64,000 bases of DNA from JAJPJE01 sp963848375 (GTDB lineage: Bacteria; Acidobacteriota; Terriglobia; Terriglobales; Acidobacteriaceae). Below the pieces are notes generated by a model that saw only the letters and a list, made by a program, of their open reading frames with translations, was not told where the DNA came from and did no database searches. The position numbers and the translations under genes were made by a program. The DNA lies in assembly GCA_963848375.1 (NCBI GenBank), contig CAWKDK010000003.1, positions 38,092-102,091 on the forward strand, in the 5' to 3' direction. Shown here piece after piece: positions 34,439-44,994 of the stretch. Position 1 is the stretch's first letter; each line of letters begins with the position of its first letter.

Positions 34439-36184
34439 ATGCCTAACCGTGTCGCGATACTTGGACTTATCCTCTCGCTTTTCCTGTGTTCTTCCTGCAC
34501 TAACAAGAAGGCCGAAGACAAGGCTCCGGTAAACGCTGCGACTGCGTCTACTGCAAATGCTGCGACCGACGCAGAAGGCCATCAGTGGTGGCAGCATGCT
34601 GTGTTCTACGAGCTTTATCCGCGCAGCTTTGCGGATTCGAACAACGATGGCATCGGCGATCTGAACGGCATCGATTCAAAGCTGGATTATCTGCATTGGC
34701 TCGGCGTGGATGCGGTGTGGCTGACGCCGATGTTTCCGTCGCCGCAGGTGGACTTCGGCTACGACGTTTCCGATTACGAGAATGTCAATCCTGACTACGG
34801 CAGCCTCGGTGATATGGACCGGCTGATCGCGGACGGCAAGAACAAGAACATTCGCTTCATTCTCGACTTCGTGATGAACCACACCTCAGATCAGCACCCG
34901 TGGTTCCTGGAGTCGGAATCGTCGCGCAATAATCCCAAGCGCGAGTGGTACGTCTGGCGCGACGGGAAAGGCGCCGGTGTTCCCCCCAATAACTGGAATT
35001 CGTTGTTTGGCGGGCCTGCGTGGAAATTCGATCCGAAGACGGGGCAGTGGTACTACCACTTTTTTTACGCTCAGCAGCCGGACCTGAACTGGCATAACCC
35101 GGAAGTGAAGAATGCCATGTTCGACGTGACACGCTGGTGGTACAAGCGCGGCATCGCTGGCTTCCGGTTGGACGCCGTGGACACGCTTTATGAGGATCCG
35201 GCGCTGACAGACAATCCGGTGTTGCCCGGCAAGAACATCTACGGCGATCCGAATGAAACCAACAAGTACAACGACAAATTTCCGGAAGTGCACACCACGC
35301 TGAGGGAACTGCGTCAGGTTGCGAATGAATACAACGCGGTCCTGATTGGCGAGACATGGACTGACAATACGGCGGAGTTAAAGCAATATTACGGCGATCA
35401 CGCCGACGAGCTGCAGATGCCGATGGACTTCATGTTCACCATGGTGAACAAAGTTTCGGCGCCGGACTTTCGCAAGCAGATTGCCGCAGTCGACGGTTCC
35501 GGCGGCTGGCCAATTTACGTGGTGAGCAATCACGACATTCGCCGTGTATACGATCGCTATGGTGACGGCCAGCACAATGACCAGATCGCGAAGCTGCTGG
35601 CGACCCTGTATCTAACCCTGCGCGGCACGCCTATCCTTTATTACGGCGAAGAACTCGGGATGGAGAACAACGATCCCAAGCGCAGGGAAGATGTGAAAGA
35701 TCCGATCGGCCAACGAGGATGGCCGAAGGAAAAGGGACGAGACGGCGAGCGCACGCCAATGCAGTGGTCGACAGACGCGAATGCAGGCTTCAGCACGGCG
35801 ACACCGTGGAATCCGGTTGATCCGCGATACAAGACCTACAATGTAGTGACCGAAAAGGCGGATCCGAACTCGATCCTGAATCACTATCAGAAGCTGCTGG
35901 CGCTGCGACACACCGATAAAGCTTTGCTCGACGGGAAGTATATTGCGCTGAACGAGAATGATCCCAATGTCCTTGCGTACGTGCGCAGCTACCAGGGCGA
36001 GAATGTACTGGTCGTGCTGAACATGAGCAAATCAGCGCAGAAGGTGAACCTGGATCTGGCTTCCAAAGGAGTGCAGGGAACCTCAGCGGAGACACTCGTT
36101 GCTTCGTTCGCGGCGCCTGCGAAGGTGAACGTGAGCGATGTCCAGCTGGAACCGTTTGGGGCGATCGTTGCGAAATTGCAGTAG
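34439..36184 (+). CDS. GH13 alpha-glucosidase/alpha-amylase-family lipoprotein
   Basis: The 581-residue enzyme begins with a lipoprotein signal (LFLCSSCTNKK lipobox at residue 20). The full GH13 barrel follows: DFVMNHTSDQHPW, FRLDAVDTLYEDP with the nucleophile Asp near 244, LIGETWTDN with the acid/base Glu near 304, and VSNHDIRR with the stabilising Asp near 366. The pattern resembles oligo-1,6-glucosidase/trehalose-related subfamilies. A beta-sandwich C-domain ends the protein. It acts outside the inner membrane on alpha-glucans. The start at 34439 is preferred over an in-frame upstream codon at 34421 because it begins the signal sequence. Confidence 0.9.
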   Translation: MPNRVAILGLILSLFLCSSCTNKKAEDKAPVNAATASTANAATDAEGHQWWQHAVFYELYPRSFADSNNDGIGDLNGIDSKLDYLHWLGVDAVWLTPMFPSPQVDFGYDVSDYENVNPDYGSLGDMDRLIADGKNKNIRFILDFVMNHTSDQHPWFLESESSRNNPKREWYVWRDGKGAGVPPNNWNSLFGGPAWKFDPKTGQWYYHFFYAQQPDLNWHNPEVKNAMFDVTRWWYKRGIAGFRLDAVDTLYEDPALTDNPVLPGKNIYGDPNETNKYNDKFPEVHTTLRELRQVANEYNAVLIGETWTDNTAELKQYYGDHADELQMPMDFMFTMVNKVSAPDFRKQIAAVDGSGGWPIYVVSNHDIRRVYDRYGDGQHNDQIAKLLATLYLTLRGTPILYYGEELGMENNDPKRREDVKDPIGQRGWPKEKGRDGERTPMQWSTDANAGFSTATPWNPVDPRYKTYNVVTEKADPNSILNHYQKLLALRHTDKALLDGKYIALNENDPNVLAYVRSYQGENVLVVLNMSKSAQKVNLDLASKGVQGTSAETLVASFAAPAKVNVSDVQLEPFGAIVAKLQ

Positions 36185-36197
36185 AACCGTAGTCTCA

Positions 36198-37686
36198 ATG
36201 AAGACAACCGCAACAACCCTGATCGAGCTCTCAGCATGCGAGATGGCGGAGGGCATTCGCTCCCGAGAATTCTCATCGCTGGAGTTGATCGACGCGCATC
36301 TGGCGCAGATCGACCGGCTGAATCCTGTTCTCAATGCCTACGTGCAATTACGTGCGGAGGAAGCGCGCGATGAGGCCAAGCGAGCCGACGCTCTTAGTCT
36401 CCACGGGAACTTCACTTGGGCCGCTGCACGGTGTTCCCATCAGCATTAAGAGCTGCATCGACGTTGCGGGCATGCGTTGCGAAGCGGGAAGTCGATTGCG
36501 CAAGGGCAATGTTCCTTCTACTGATGCCACGCTTGTCGCCCGTCTGAAAGCTGCTGGCGCCATCGTCTTGGGCGTTACCAACACGCCTGAGTTCCTGATG
36601 GCGTGGGAGACCGATAACGCACTCTATGGTCGCACCAACAATCCGTGGGACCTGGCGCGAACCGCGGGCGGATCCAGTGGAGGAGAATCGGCGGCCATTG
36701 CCGCGTTCATGTCCGCTGCCGGGTGTTGGCAGCGACGGCGGCGGATCTATCCGCGTTCCTGCACACTACACCAGGATTTGCGGCCTGAAGCCTACGCCTG
36801 GGCCGTGTTCCGGGAACGGGGCATTTTCCTCCGGGCGAGGGCGGATTCTCGTGGCTCGGCGCAGCAGGACCGATGGCTCGCACCGTAGGCGATTTGCAGG
36901 CGCTCTTCCGAGTGATGGCCGGCGAAGATCTTGCCGATGCGGAATCAGCTCCGGTTCCGTTGGTCGAGATACAAGCGACTGAGTTAAAACAGACGCGTGT
37001 CGGTCTGATGGTGGAAGACCCGGCGCATCCAGTTACGCCAGAGACACGAGCGGCCGTCGAAGCCGCAGCCGCCGTACTTCGTGATGCGGGCCTGACCGTA
37101 GAACCGTTTCATCCTCCTTTACTCGATCGCGTACACAAGCTCTGGATCGATGCCTTCGTAAGGATGATTGCGCTTTCTTCTCAGTCAATGGTGCGAGGCA
37201 ACGAAGCCGAATTGAGTCCCATCTTTCGCGACTACCTGGAGTACGCGAAGTCGTTTCCTCCGCTTAGCGCCGAGGAGATTCTCGCATCGCTAGCCGAGCG
37301 CGACATCGTGCGTGCGCACTTCCTGAAACAGACGGAGCGGTATCCGATTCTGTTGATGCCGGTAGCGCCCGGCCCTGCTTTTCGTCATGGCGAAATCGGG
37401 TGGCGTGCAAGCGAAACATTCCGCCACCTTCGTCGACACTTTCGCTTACACGCAATGGTTCAACCTGCTCGGATGTCCAGCGGCCGCAGTGCCGATAACA
37501 CAATCAAAAGAAGGTTTGCCGATTGGCGTCCAAATCGCGGGCCGTCCTTATAAAGATGAACTCGTTCTTGCCATTGCGAAGTTGCTCGAATCACATTCTT
37601 GTTTGAGCGTTGCTTGTTCTTCTCGTCTCACCAACAAAATCCTGCAACATCACTCAGAAATTCGATCCACTCCGTCGCTTCGATAA
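36198..37686 (+). pseudogene. Amidase-signature family protein broken by four frameshifts
   Basis: An amidase can be read through by correcting four shifts: pieces 36198-36404 (STLIELSACEMAEGIRSRE type start), 36405-36720, 36721-36800, 36803-37397 and the last to 37686. Catalytic residues survive: Lys in VPISIKS and Ser-Ser in GGSSGGESAA and GSDGGGSIRVPA. Each shift can be explained by one extra G in a GGG run, near 36405, 36721, 36800 and 37398. It may be a functional gene with consensus errors or a young pseudogene. The C-terminal end (after KLLES) is uncertain. Confidence 0.8.
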
Positions 37687-37825
37687 TTCCCTCGTCCAAC
37701 GACTTTCTTCGTCCAGCAACTCGCATTTTCATCCAGTCTTCACAATCGAGTAACACGCGGTTAATGCCATTCCAGTATTCCTCGAACATTGTCTCTGAAC
37801 TGATGTGGCGATGGGTTGTGGGCAT
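37628..37825 (-). CDS. Possible small protein (weak)
   Basis: This 65-residue frame has a plausible helical composition (GRRKSLDEGIIEATEWIEFL). It overlaps the end of the broken amidase and lies in the spacer before the next gene. It has no recognised family and no clear ribosome-binding site. It may be a fragment of a helical-bundle protein or a chance frame. Confidence 0.25.
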   Translation of the reverse strand: MPTTHRHISSETMFEEYWNGINRVLLDCEDWMKMRVAGRRKSLDEGIIEATEWIEFLSDVAGFCW

Positions 37826-37875
37826 CCCTCGTCAGCTATCCAACACAGCTACAACTTGTCGTTAAGGAGCATTGA

Positions 37876-39591
37876 ATGTTCGATCGTCACCATGCGTTCG
37901 AAGCCCCCAGGAAGATGTTGGCTTGCTTAGTGGCCTGCGCTCTCGTACTGGGATCGACACCAGCGTTTGCTCACTCTTCAGGTGAGAGGACCGCCACTCC
38001 GATTAAGCATATTGTTGTGATTTTCGGAGAGAACATCTCCTTCGATCACTACTTTGGCACTTATCCTTATGCGCTGAATCCGAAGGGTGAACCCGCCTTC
38101 TTCGCGCGCAGAGGAACGCCCACCATCAACGGACTAAGCGGAGCCCTACTCACGAACAACCCGAACCTTCTGAACGCCGCCAATGGCGCCGGAGCGACGA
38201 ACCCATTTCGTTTGGATCGTTCGCAAGCATGGACCAACGATCAGAACCACAACTATGGTCCGGAACAGGCCGCGACGCACTTTGGTTTGATGGACCTGTT
38301 CCCGAAGTCGGTGGGAACCGCTGGGCCTCCGCCGAATGCTCCGCCTTCGATCGTCACTACCAAGGGTCTGAACCTGGGCTATTACGATGGGAACACCGTC
38401 ACTGCACTGTGGAACTACGCTCAGAATTTTGCCATGAGCGACAACTCCTACGACACGACGTTCGGCCCCTCAACACCCGGACTGATGAACCTGGTCGCCG
38501 GACAAACTAACGGCGCCATTCAGACACTGAACGGCACGGGTAACGAAACCGATGGCGGCAATGGAACGCTGACCGTAATTGGCGATCCTGACCCGATCGG
38601 TGACATCTGTTCCGCTCCCACGCGCAATCAGGTGACGATGGGCGGCAAAAATATCGGTGACCTGTTGAGCGCTGCCGGCGTAACCTGGGGCTCTTTCATG
38701 GGTGGCTTCGACCTTACTGCCAAAAATGCCAACGGAACCACCGGTTGCCTGCGCTCCACGGGGTCCACCGTTGTCCCGGTTACGGCTGACTACGTTCCGC
38801 ACCATGCGTTTTTCCAGTACTGGGCATCAACTGCGAATCCTAATCACACGCGTCCGTCTTCCATCTCGGAAATCGGACACGATGGCCCGGCGAATCACAA
38901 CTATGATGTGAACGACTTCTTCAAGGCACTGAAGACAGGAGATCTGCCGTCGGTCAGCTTCGTGAAGGCTCCGGCCTACCAGGATGGACATGCTGGGTAT
39001 TCCGATCCGTTAGACGAACAGACCTTCGTTGTGAACGTCATCAACCAGTTGCAGAAATCCGAAGACTGGGACAGCACTGCGGTGGTGATCCTCTACGACG
39101 ACTCGGACGGGTGGTATGACCACGTAATGAGTCCGATCGTGAATCAGTCTACCAGTCCGGCCGACGCTCTCACCGCAGCCGGGGCTTGCGGCGACGGCAG
39201 CAGCGCTTTGCCCGGAATCGATGCCTCCAATCCTCATGCGCAAGGGCGTTGCGGATACGGACCACGTCAGCCGCTGCTCGTTGTCTCTCCGTGGGCGAGA
39301 GAGAACTTTGTCGACCACACCATCACCGACCAGACCTCGATCATTCACTTTATTGAGGATAACTGGCTGGAAGGGCAGCGCATCGGTCAGGGATCGTTCG
39401 ATTCCATCAGCAATTCGATCGCTCCGATGTTCGATTTCAAGCATCACCGCGATGATGACGGCAAGCTATTCCTGGATCCAGTCCACGGGCGAGCCTATCG
39501 CGCAGCATGGCGGCTGGTAACATTGGCAGAACCGGGCAGAACGGGCACGCGGATTGATATCCGCGTGCCTGTAATTTTGTGGCAGAGCTAG
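37876..39591 (+). CDS. Secreted phosphoesterase (phospholipase C / acid phosphatase-like)
   Basis: The 571-residue protein has a Sec signal peptide (ACLVACALVLGSTPAFA). The phosphoesterase core that follows starts IKHIVVIFGENISFDHYFGT, the signature of phospholipase C and AcpA-like enzymes. Further ligand-bearing motifs are AVVILYDDSDGWYDHV and the end segment DQTSIIHFIEDNW. It probably cleaves phosphate esters in the periplasm or outside. It lies 18 bases before the multicopper oxidase gene. A second, Tat-type relative is at 62252. Confidence 0.88.
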   Translation: MFDRHHAFEAPRKMLACLVACALVLGSTPAFAHSSGERTATPIKHIVVIFGENISFDHYFGTYPYALNPKGEPAFFARRGTPTINGLSGALLTNNPNLLNAANGAGATNPFRLDRSQAWTNDQNHNYGPEQAATHFGLMDLFPKSVGTAGPPPNAPPSIVTTKGLNLGYYDGNTVTALWNYAQNFAMSDNSYDTTFGPSTPGLMNLVAGQTNGAIQTLNGTGNETDGGNGTLTVIGDPDPIGDICSAPTRNQVTMGGKNIGDLLSAAGVTWGSFMGGFDLTAKNANGTTGCLRSTGSTVVPVTADYVPHHAFFQYWASTANPNHTRPSSISEIGHDGPANHNYDVNDFFKALKTGDLPSVSFVKAPAYQDGHAGYSDPLDEQTFVVNVINQLQKSEDWDSTAVVILYDDSDGWYDHVMSPIVNQSTSPADALTAAGACGDGSSALPGIDASNPHAQGRCGYGPRQPLLVVSPWARENFVDHTITDQTSIIHFIEDNWLEGQRIGQGSFDSISNSIAPMFDFKHHRDDDGKLFLDPVHGRAYRAAWRLVTLAEPGRTGTRIDIRVPVILWQS

Positions 39592-39609
39592 TATCGCAAT
39601 CCGACTTAG

Positions 39610-41214
39610 ATGAATAAAACAGGTCTCTTTACTCGTCGTGCTTTTCTGCGAACCTCTGGATTGATGGCAGCCGGCCTTATCGCGCACGGCTCCGTCAGGC
39701 AGAAGCAGGCAGCCATTGCTCCGCAACCGCTCGATCCCAATTCGCTGGCCAAATTCGTCGATCCGCTTCCGATACCCTCGGTCATCGCTTCGAGCGCCAT
39801 GCGTCCCAGTCCCGAGAATGCAAAATTGCAGCTCCCCTATTACAAACTCGCCATGCGTGAGGTGGAGAGCAAGATCCACAGGGATTTGAAGCCGACGCGC
39901 TTCTGGGGCTTCGGCAATACTTCGCCCGGACCGACTTTTGAAACGCGCAGCGGACAAGGCGTGCTGGTGGAGTGGGTAAACCAGTTGCCGGCTCGGCACT
40001 TCTTGCCAATCGATTACAGTATTCATGGAGCCGAGTCCAACAAGCCGGACGTGCGCGCGGTCACGCACCTGCACGGAGCGAAAGCACCGGCGAAGAGCGA
40101 CGGCTATCCCGAAGACTGGTATGTGCCGGGAAAATCCGCAATCTACCATTACCCGAATCATCAGGACGCCGCCATGTTGTGGTATCACGATCATGCGCTC
40201 GGGATCACACGACTGAACGTCTACGCGGGAATGTTTGGATGTTTCATCGTGCGCGACGATTTTGAAGATGGATTGAACTTGCCGAAGGGTAAGTATGAGA
40301 TTCCGCTCACGATGTATGACCGCTCGTTCGATGCCGATGGGCAGCTTTTCTACCCAACGTCGGGAGATCCGCAATCGCCGTGGGTCCCGGAAGTGTTTGG
40401 CGACGCGGTGCTGGTCAACGGCAAGCTATTTCCATATCTGCAGGTAGAGCCGCGGAAGTATCGCTTCCGCGTGCTGAATGCGTCTAATGCGCGTTTTCTT
40501 CATCTGGCTTTCTCGAACGATCAACCGTTCCACCAGATCGGAACTGACCTGGGACTTCTGCCGGTGCCTGTTCCATTGAACAACGTGATGGTTGCGCCGG
40601 CCGAGCGCGCTGATCTCGTTATTGATTTCGCCGGACATGCTGGAGAGAGCATTGTTCTGGCCAACGACACGCGTGCGGTCATGCAGTTTCGAGTCGCCAA
40701 GTCAGGAGCGCCCGATTCCAGTGTGCTTCCGCCCACTCTACGGCCGGTACCGCGCACTCCCGAAGCAAGCGCCGTGAAGACTCGCATCCTGACGGTCGGA
40801 GAGATGGACGACAAGACCGGAATGGCGAAGATGATGCTCCTCAACAATGCGCATTGGGACATGCCGATCACAGAAAACCCGGTGCTGGATTCGGTGGAGA
40901 TATGGGAGCTGCTGAACTTTACTGACGACTCGCATCCGATCCACCTGCACATGGTGCGTTTTCAGATACTGGATCGCAGAAGCTTCGAACCCGAAGCCTA
41001 CTATCACGGCGGTCAAATTCAGTACATCGGCCCAGTCGTTCCTCCGGCGGCGAACGAAATGGGATGGAAAGACACGGTACAAGCCCATCCCGGGATGGTG
41101 ACGAGAATCATCGTGAAGTTCGAGGGATACGTCGGACGCTACGTCTGGCATTGCCACATCCTCGAGCACGAAGACAATGAAATGATGCGGCCCTACGACG
41201 TGCTCGCGCCGTAG
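39610..41214 (+). CDS. Multicopper oxidase (CotA/bilirubin-oxidase type)
   Basis: The 534-residue enzyme has a Tat signal (TRRAFLRTSGLMAAGL). All four copper-binding blocks are present: THLHGAK near 152, WYHDHALGITRLN near 190, HPIHLHMVRF near 441 and WHCHILEHEDNEMM near 514. The last block holds the type-1 Cys-His-Met arrangement. It oxidises phenols or metal ions with reduction of O2 to water in the periplasm. The protein is full length. It follows the phosphoesterase by 18 bases and may be cotranscribed. Confidence 0.92.
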   Translation: MNKTGLFTRRAFLRTSGLMAAGLIAHGSVRQKQAAIAPQPLDPNSLAKFVDPLPIPSVIASSAMRPSPENAKLQLPYYKLAMREVESKIHRDLKPTRFWGFGNTSPGPTFETRSGQGVLVEWVNQLPARHFLPIDYSIHGAESNKPDVRAVTHLHGAKAPAKSDGYPEDWYVPGKSAIYHYPNHQDAAMLWYHDHALGITRLNVYAGMFGCFIVRDDFEDGLNLPKGKYEIPLTMYDRSFDADGQLFYPTSGDPQSPWVPEVFGDAVLVNGKLFPYLQVEPRKYRFRVLNASNARFLHLAFSNDQPFHQIGTDLGLLPVPVPLNNVMVAPAERADLVIDFAGHAGESIVLANDTRAVMQFRVAKSGAPDSSVLPPTLRPVPRTPEASAVKTRILTVGEMDDKTGMAKMMLLNNAHWDMPITENPVLDSVEIWELLNFTDDSHPIHLHMVRFQILDRRSFEPEAYYHGGQIQYIGPVVPPAANEMGWKDTVQAHPGMVTRIIVKFEGYVGRYVWHCHILEHEDNEMMRPYDVLAP

Positions 41215-41346
41215 ACGAGCCGGGGCCGCGCGTCCTTGATATAGAATTCAGGCAGAATCTCTGCGGTTCGCGTGGCTCCCGCCCGTGAAACCATCGAGCT
41301 TTCCGTGGCTGTCTTCCAGCCCGTACAATGTTGGTTCGCTATCTCC

Positions 41347-44300
41347 ATGAAAACTTCTCTTCGTGTAATCGCTATCATTCTTCTACTTGGGTTCACGGTC
41401 ACGCTCCTCGCGGGCGCTCCTCCACAAAAATCAGAGCCGGCAAAGGCCGTGCCTGCGGTTAACCGCAGCGAAGCCGTGCGCCTGAACAATCTGGGGACCG
41501 CTTACGTCAACCAGCAGGTATTCGAGAAAGCTGCCGGCTATTTTCATCAGGCGGTGCAGGCCGATCCGAATCTCGTATTTGCCAGGCTGAACGAGGGCAT
41601 CGCGCTGGCAAATTCCCAGAAGACGGAAGAAGCGAAGGCGGCTTTCGAAGAAGTAGTGAAGCGCGAGCCTGAGAATCCGCGTGGATGGTACAACCTGGGA
41701 TTGCTGGACAAGAGCATCGGCGACGGTAAGGCTGCGATCGAGGCGTTTCAGAAGGCGAGCCAGTTGGCTCCGAATGATGCGGATGCGGCCTACTTTCTGG
41801 GCATGGCAATGCTGCAGGACGGGCAGAACGAGGCCGCAGTTCCTATTTTTCAACGTGTGCTCAAGTTGAATCCGTTTCATGCCTCTGCTGAATTTGGACT
41901 CGCTCGGGCGTACCGCAATCTCGGACAGATGGATCAGGCGAAGCTTCACCAGGTGAGCTTCGACCACATTCGTAAAGCGAAGCTGGGAGCACCGATCACG
42001 CTGGCATATGGAGATCAGGGGCCGTTGTCACTGGTCGTGACGGTGAATGGTGCTGAGGGAGAAGCGGCGGCGGCAATTCCGGTGAAGTTTGTGGACGTGG
42101 CCTCGGCGGCTGGCTTGGGCCGATCAGCGGCGGCGAACAAGCAACTGGGTTCCGGCGCGTGCTTCTTCGACTACGACAAAGATGGCAAGCCCGATTTGTT
42201 GCTTACGCAGGGGGAACGAGCGGTGGAATAACGCTGTTCCACAATGTCGGCAATGGCAAATTCGAGGATGTAACAAAGGCTTCTGGCATTGATACGGCTC
42301 CGGGCGCAGTCTCGTGTGCGGCCTCCGACTACGATAACGATGAGTTCACCGATATTGCGATCGGATATGTGGATCACGTCGTGCTCTGGCACAACGAGCA
42401 CAATGGCACGTTCAAGAATGTGACAGAAGCAGCTGGTTTGAAGGTGCCATTGAAGAACGTCGCCAGCCTGACGTGGATCGATTACGACCACGATAACGAC
42501 ACCGACTTATACATTTCGTCTGCGGATGGCGCGAGCGTGCTGATGCGGAACAACGGCAATGGCACATTCACGGATGTGACCGCGGAGACCGGGATGGGCG
42601 GAGATGGACCGCGATTTAGCGCGGTTGGATCGGACTTCAACAACGATCGCGCCGTGGACTTTGTGGTCGCGGGCAAAAATGCGCAGGTGTTGTTGAATCC
42701 GCGTGAAGGGCAAGTTCCCGCCGCTGGAAGGTGCACCACAGATCCAAGACGCGGTTGGCGTGGCCGTTCTCGATTTCAACAAAGATGGGTGGATGGATCT
42801 GGCGTTTACCCACAGCGCGGCTCCGGGCCTGACGCTGTGGCGTAATGTCGACGGCAAGAAACTTGAGCAGGTCTCGTTACCCGATCTGCATTGGACGCGC
42901 GCCTGGGGCATTGCTCCGATCGATTACGACAACGATGGCTACATCGACCTGGTTGCTGTCGGCGAGAACGCGAGCGGCAAAGCTGAAATCAAGCTGCTGC
43001 GTAATCTCGGCACGAAGGGATTTGCCGACGTTACGGCAGAGGTCGGGCTCGACAAGCTCTCGCTGAGCGATCCAAGCGCAGTAGTAGTTGCGGACTACGA
43101 TGGCGACGGTGCTGCCGACCTGCTGATCACGCAGAAGAATGGCTCGCCGGTGCTGTTGCGCAACGAAGGTGGGACGGCGAACAATTCTCTCCGCCTGGCG
43201 CTCAAAGGTCTGAATGACAACAAGAGCGGCATCGGTACCAAGGTGGAAGTCTTTTCCGGCGGGCAGTCGCAGAAGTTCGAACTGACGGGCGCAGGCTATC
43301 TCGGGCAGAGCAACGGTCGACATCATCGCCGGGCTTGGGAAAGCGAAACAAGCAGACGTAGTGCGCATGCTGTGGCCGAGCGGCGTGATCCAGGACGAAA
43401 TTGAAGTCGCTTCCAACAAACCTGCCAGCATTCTGGAACTAGATCGTCGCGGCAGTTCGTGTCCGGTGCTGTTTGCATGGAATGGCCAGCGCTATCAGTT
43501 CATCACGGACATGATTGGCGCAGGCGTGGTCGGACACTGGGTTGGACCGAACCAGCGCGACGTTCCCGATCCGACGGAATATGTGAAGGTCGACGGCTCG
43601 ATCGCCAAGATACGAAATGGCAAGCTGAGCTTCCGTTTCATGGAGCCGATGGAAGAAGTGGTCTATGTAGATCAGCTTCGGCTGGTGGCCGTGGATCATC
43701 CGGCGAATTATGCGGTCAACTCGAACGAGGCGTTTCTATCGAATCCGCCGTATCCGGAGTTCAAGCTAATTTCCAGCCGCGCGGGCGATGTGCGGCCCGT
43801 GGCGGGTGCGTGGGATAACGAAGGACGAGATGTCGCGCCACAACTGGCGAAGGTCGATCACCAGTTTGTGAACGATCTGAACGTGCTGCAATTCGCGGGC
43901 TTCACTGATCCGCATACGCTCACGCTGAATCTGGGCGAACCGTATAAGGGCGGCACACTGCGGCTGTTGCTCAATGGATACGTGGAGTATTTCTCTGCGA
44001 CGTCACTTTATGCGGCGCATCAGGCGGGGCTCGATCCGGTTTCGCCGTATATCGAAGCGCAGGATGCGAGCGGCAAATGGGTGCGCGTGCTTGACGACAT
44101 GGGCTTCCCGGCGGGATTGCCGCGCACGATGGTTGCGGATCTCAGCGGCAAGTTGCCAATCGGCACGACGCGCGTGCGCATTGGAACCAATCTGCAGATC
44201 TATTGGGATCAGATCCTGGTGGATCGCACGGCGGCTGCGGCTCCGGTCAGGATGAGCGAAGTTCCGCTGGCGACGGCACACATGGGCTTCCACGGATATC

Positions 44301-44783
44301 CGCGCGACGTGATCGGGAAGAATCCGGGCGATCACTGGTACGTGTATGAAGACGTGAGCGCGACCGGGCCGTTTGTCCACCAGGCAGGGCAGTACACGCG
44401 CCCGGGTGATGTGACGCAGCTGATCAAGAATGTGGATGATCGCTTCGTCGTGTTCGGCACTGGTGACGAGGTGCAGGTGGACTTCGATCCGTCGCATCTG
44501 CCGAAACTGCAAGACGGCTGGGTGCGCGACTACTTCTTCTTCGCCGATGGCTACGAGAAAGACATGGACTTCTACGCTGCCGATGGTCTCACCGTGGAAC
44601 CGCTGCCGTATCGCGCGATGGGAAGCTATCCGTATGCGGAAGAGAAGAGCTATCCGTACGATGCGGAGCATTTGAAGTATCTGCTCGATTACAACACGCG
44701 CTTCTACGCAGGGCGACGAGCGGAACGATTATCAGTTCCACTACAAGAGTGCGAGTTCAGCGACAGGCGGCGGACAGCACTAA
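41347..44783 (+). pseudogene. TPR plus FG-GAP/CRTAC-type secreted protein broken by four indels
   Basis: A signal sequence (MKTSLRVIAIILLLGFTVTL) is followed by TPR repeats (NNLGTAYVNQQVFEKAAGYF, etc., to about residue 230). FG-GAP/VCBS repeats follow with Ca-binding DYDKDGKPD-type loops (DYDNDEFTD, DYDHDNDTDL, DFNKDGWMD, DYDNDGYID, DYDGDGAAD), then an ASPIC/UnbV-like WPSGV..E segment and a large C-terminal domain. The frame breaks at 42210-42214 (one G too few), 42708-42710 (one G too many), 43312-43313 (one A too many) and 44711-44713 (one G too many). Correcting these gives one protein of about 1145 residues ending at TAA 44781. Confidence 0.85.
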
Positions 44784-44887
44784 GCTATGCGACCGGCGCT
44801 CCGGATAATGACCGGGGGAGGGGGCCCGCCGCTCCGCGGCTCACTGGCGCTCGAACTGAGACGGTACGTCTAATGAAGGGCGTTCAG

Positions 44888-44944
44888 GGCAGCCGAGGTC
44901 GGCTGCCCCACGTAGGCGTAACAGGACAGGCAGATCGCCTGTCC
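44888..44944. repeat. Two REP-like palindromes
   Basis: GGCAGCCGA-GG-TCGGCTGCC (44888-44907) and GGACAGGC-AGATC-GCCTGTCC (44924-44944) are perfect palindromes 16 bases apart. Each is followed by CCAC. They lie in the spacer after the broken FG-GAP gene. Confidence 0.75.
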
Positions 44945-44960
44945 CACAGATCGTCTTCTT

Positions 44961-44990
44961 CTAGCCACTAACCACTAGCAACCAGCCACT
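44961..44990. repeat. TAG-type degenerate repeat
   Basis: CTAGCCACTAACCACTAGC followed by AACCAGCCACT is the complement-type form of the GTGGTTAGTGGCTAG repeats found between other genes of this window. Confidence 0.6.
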
Positions 44991-44994
44991 GTTT

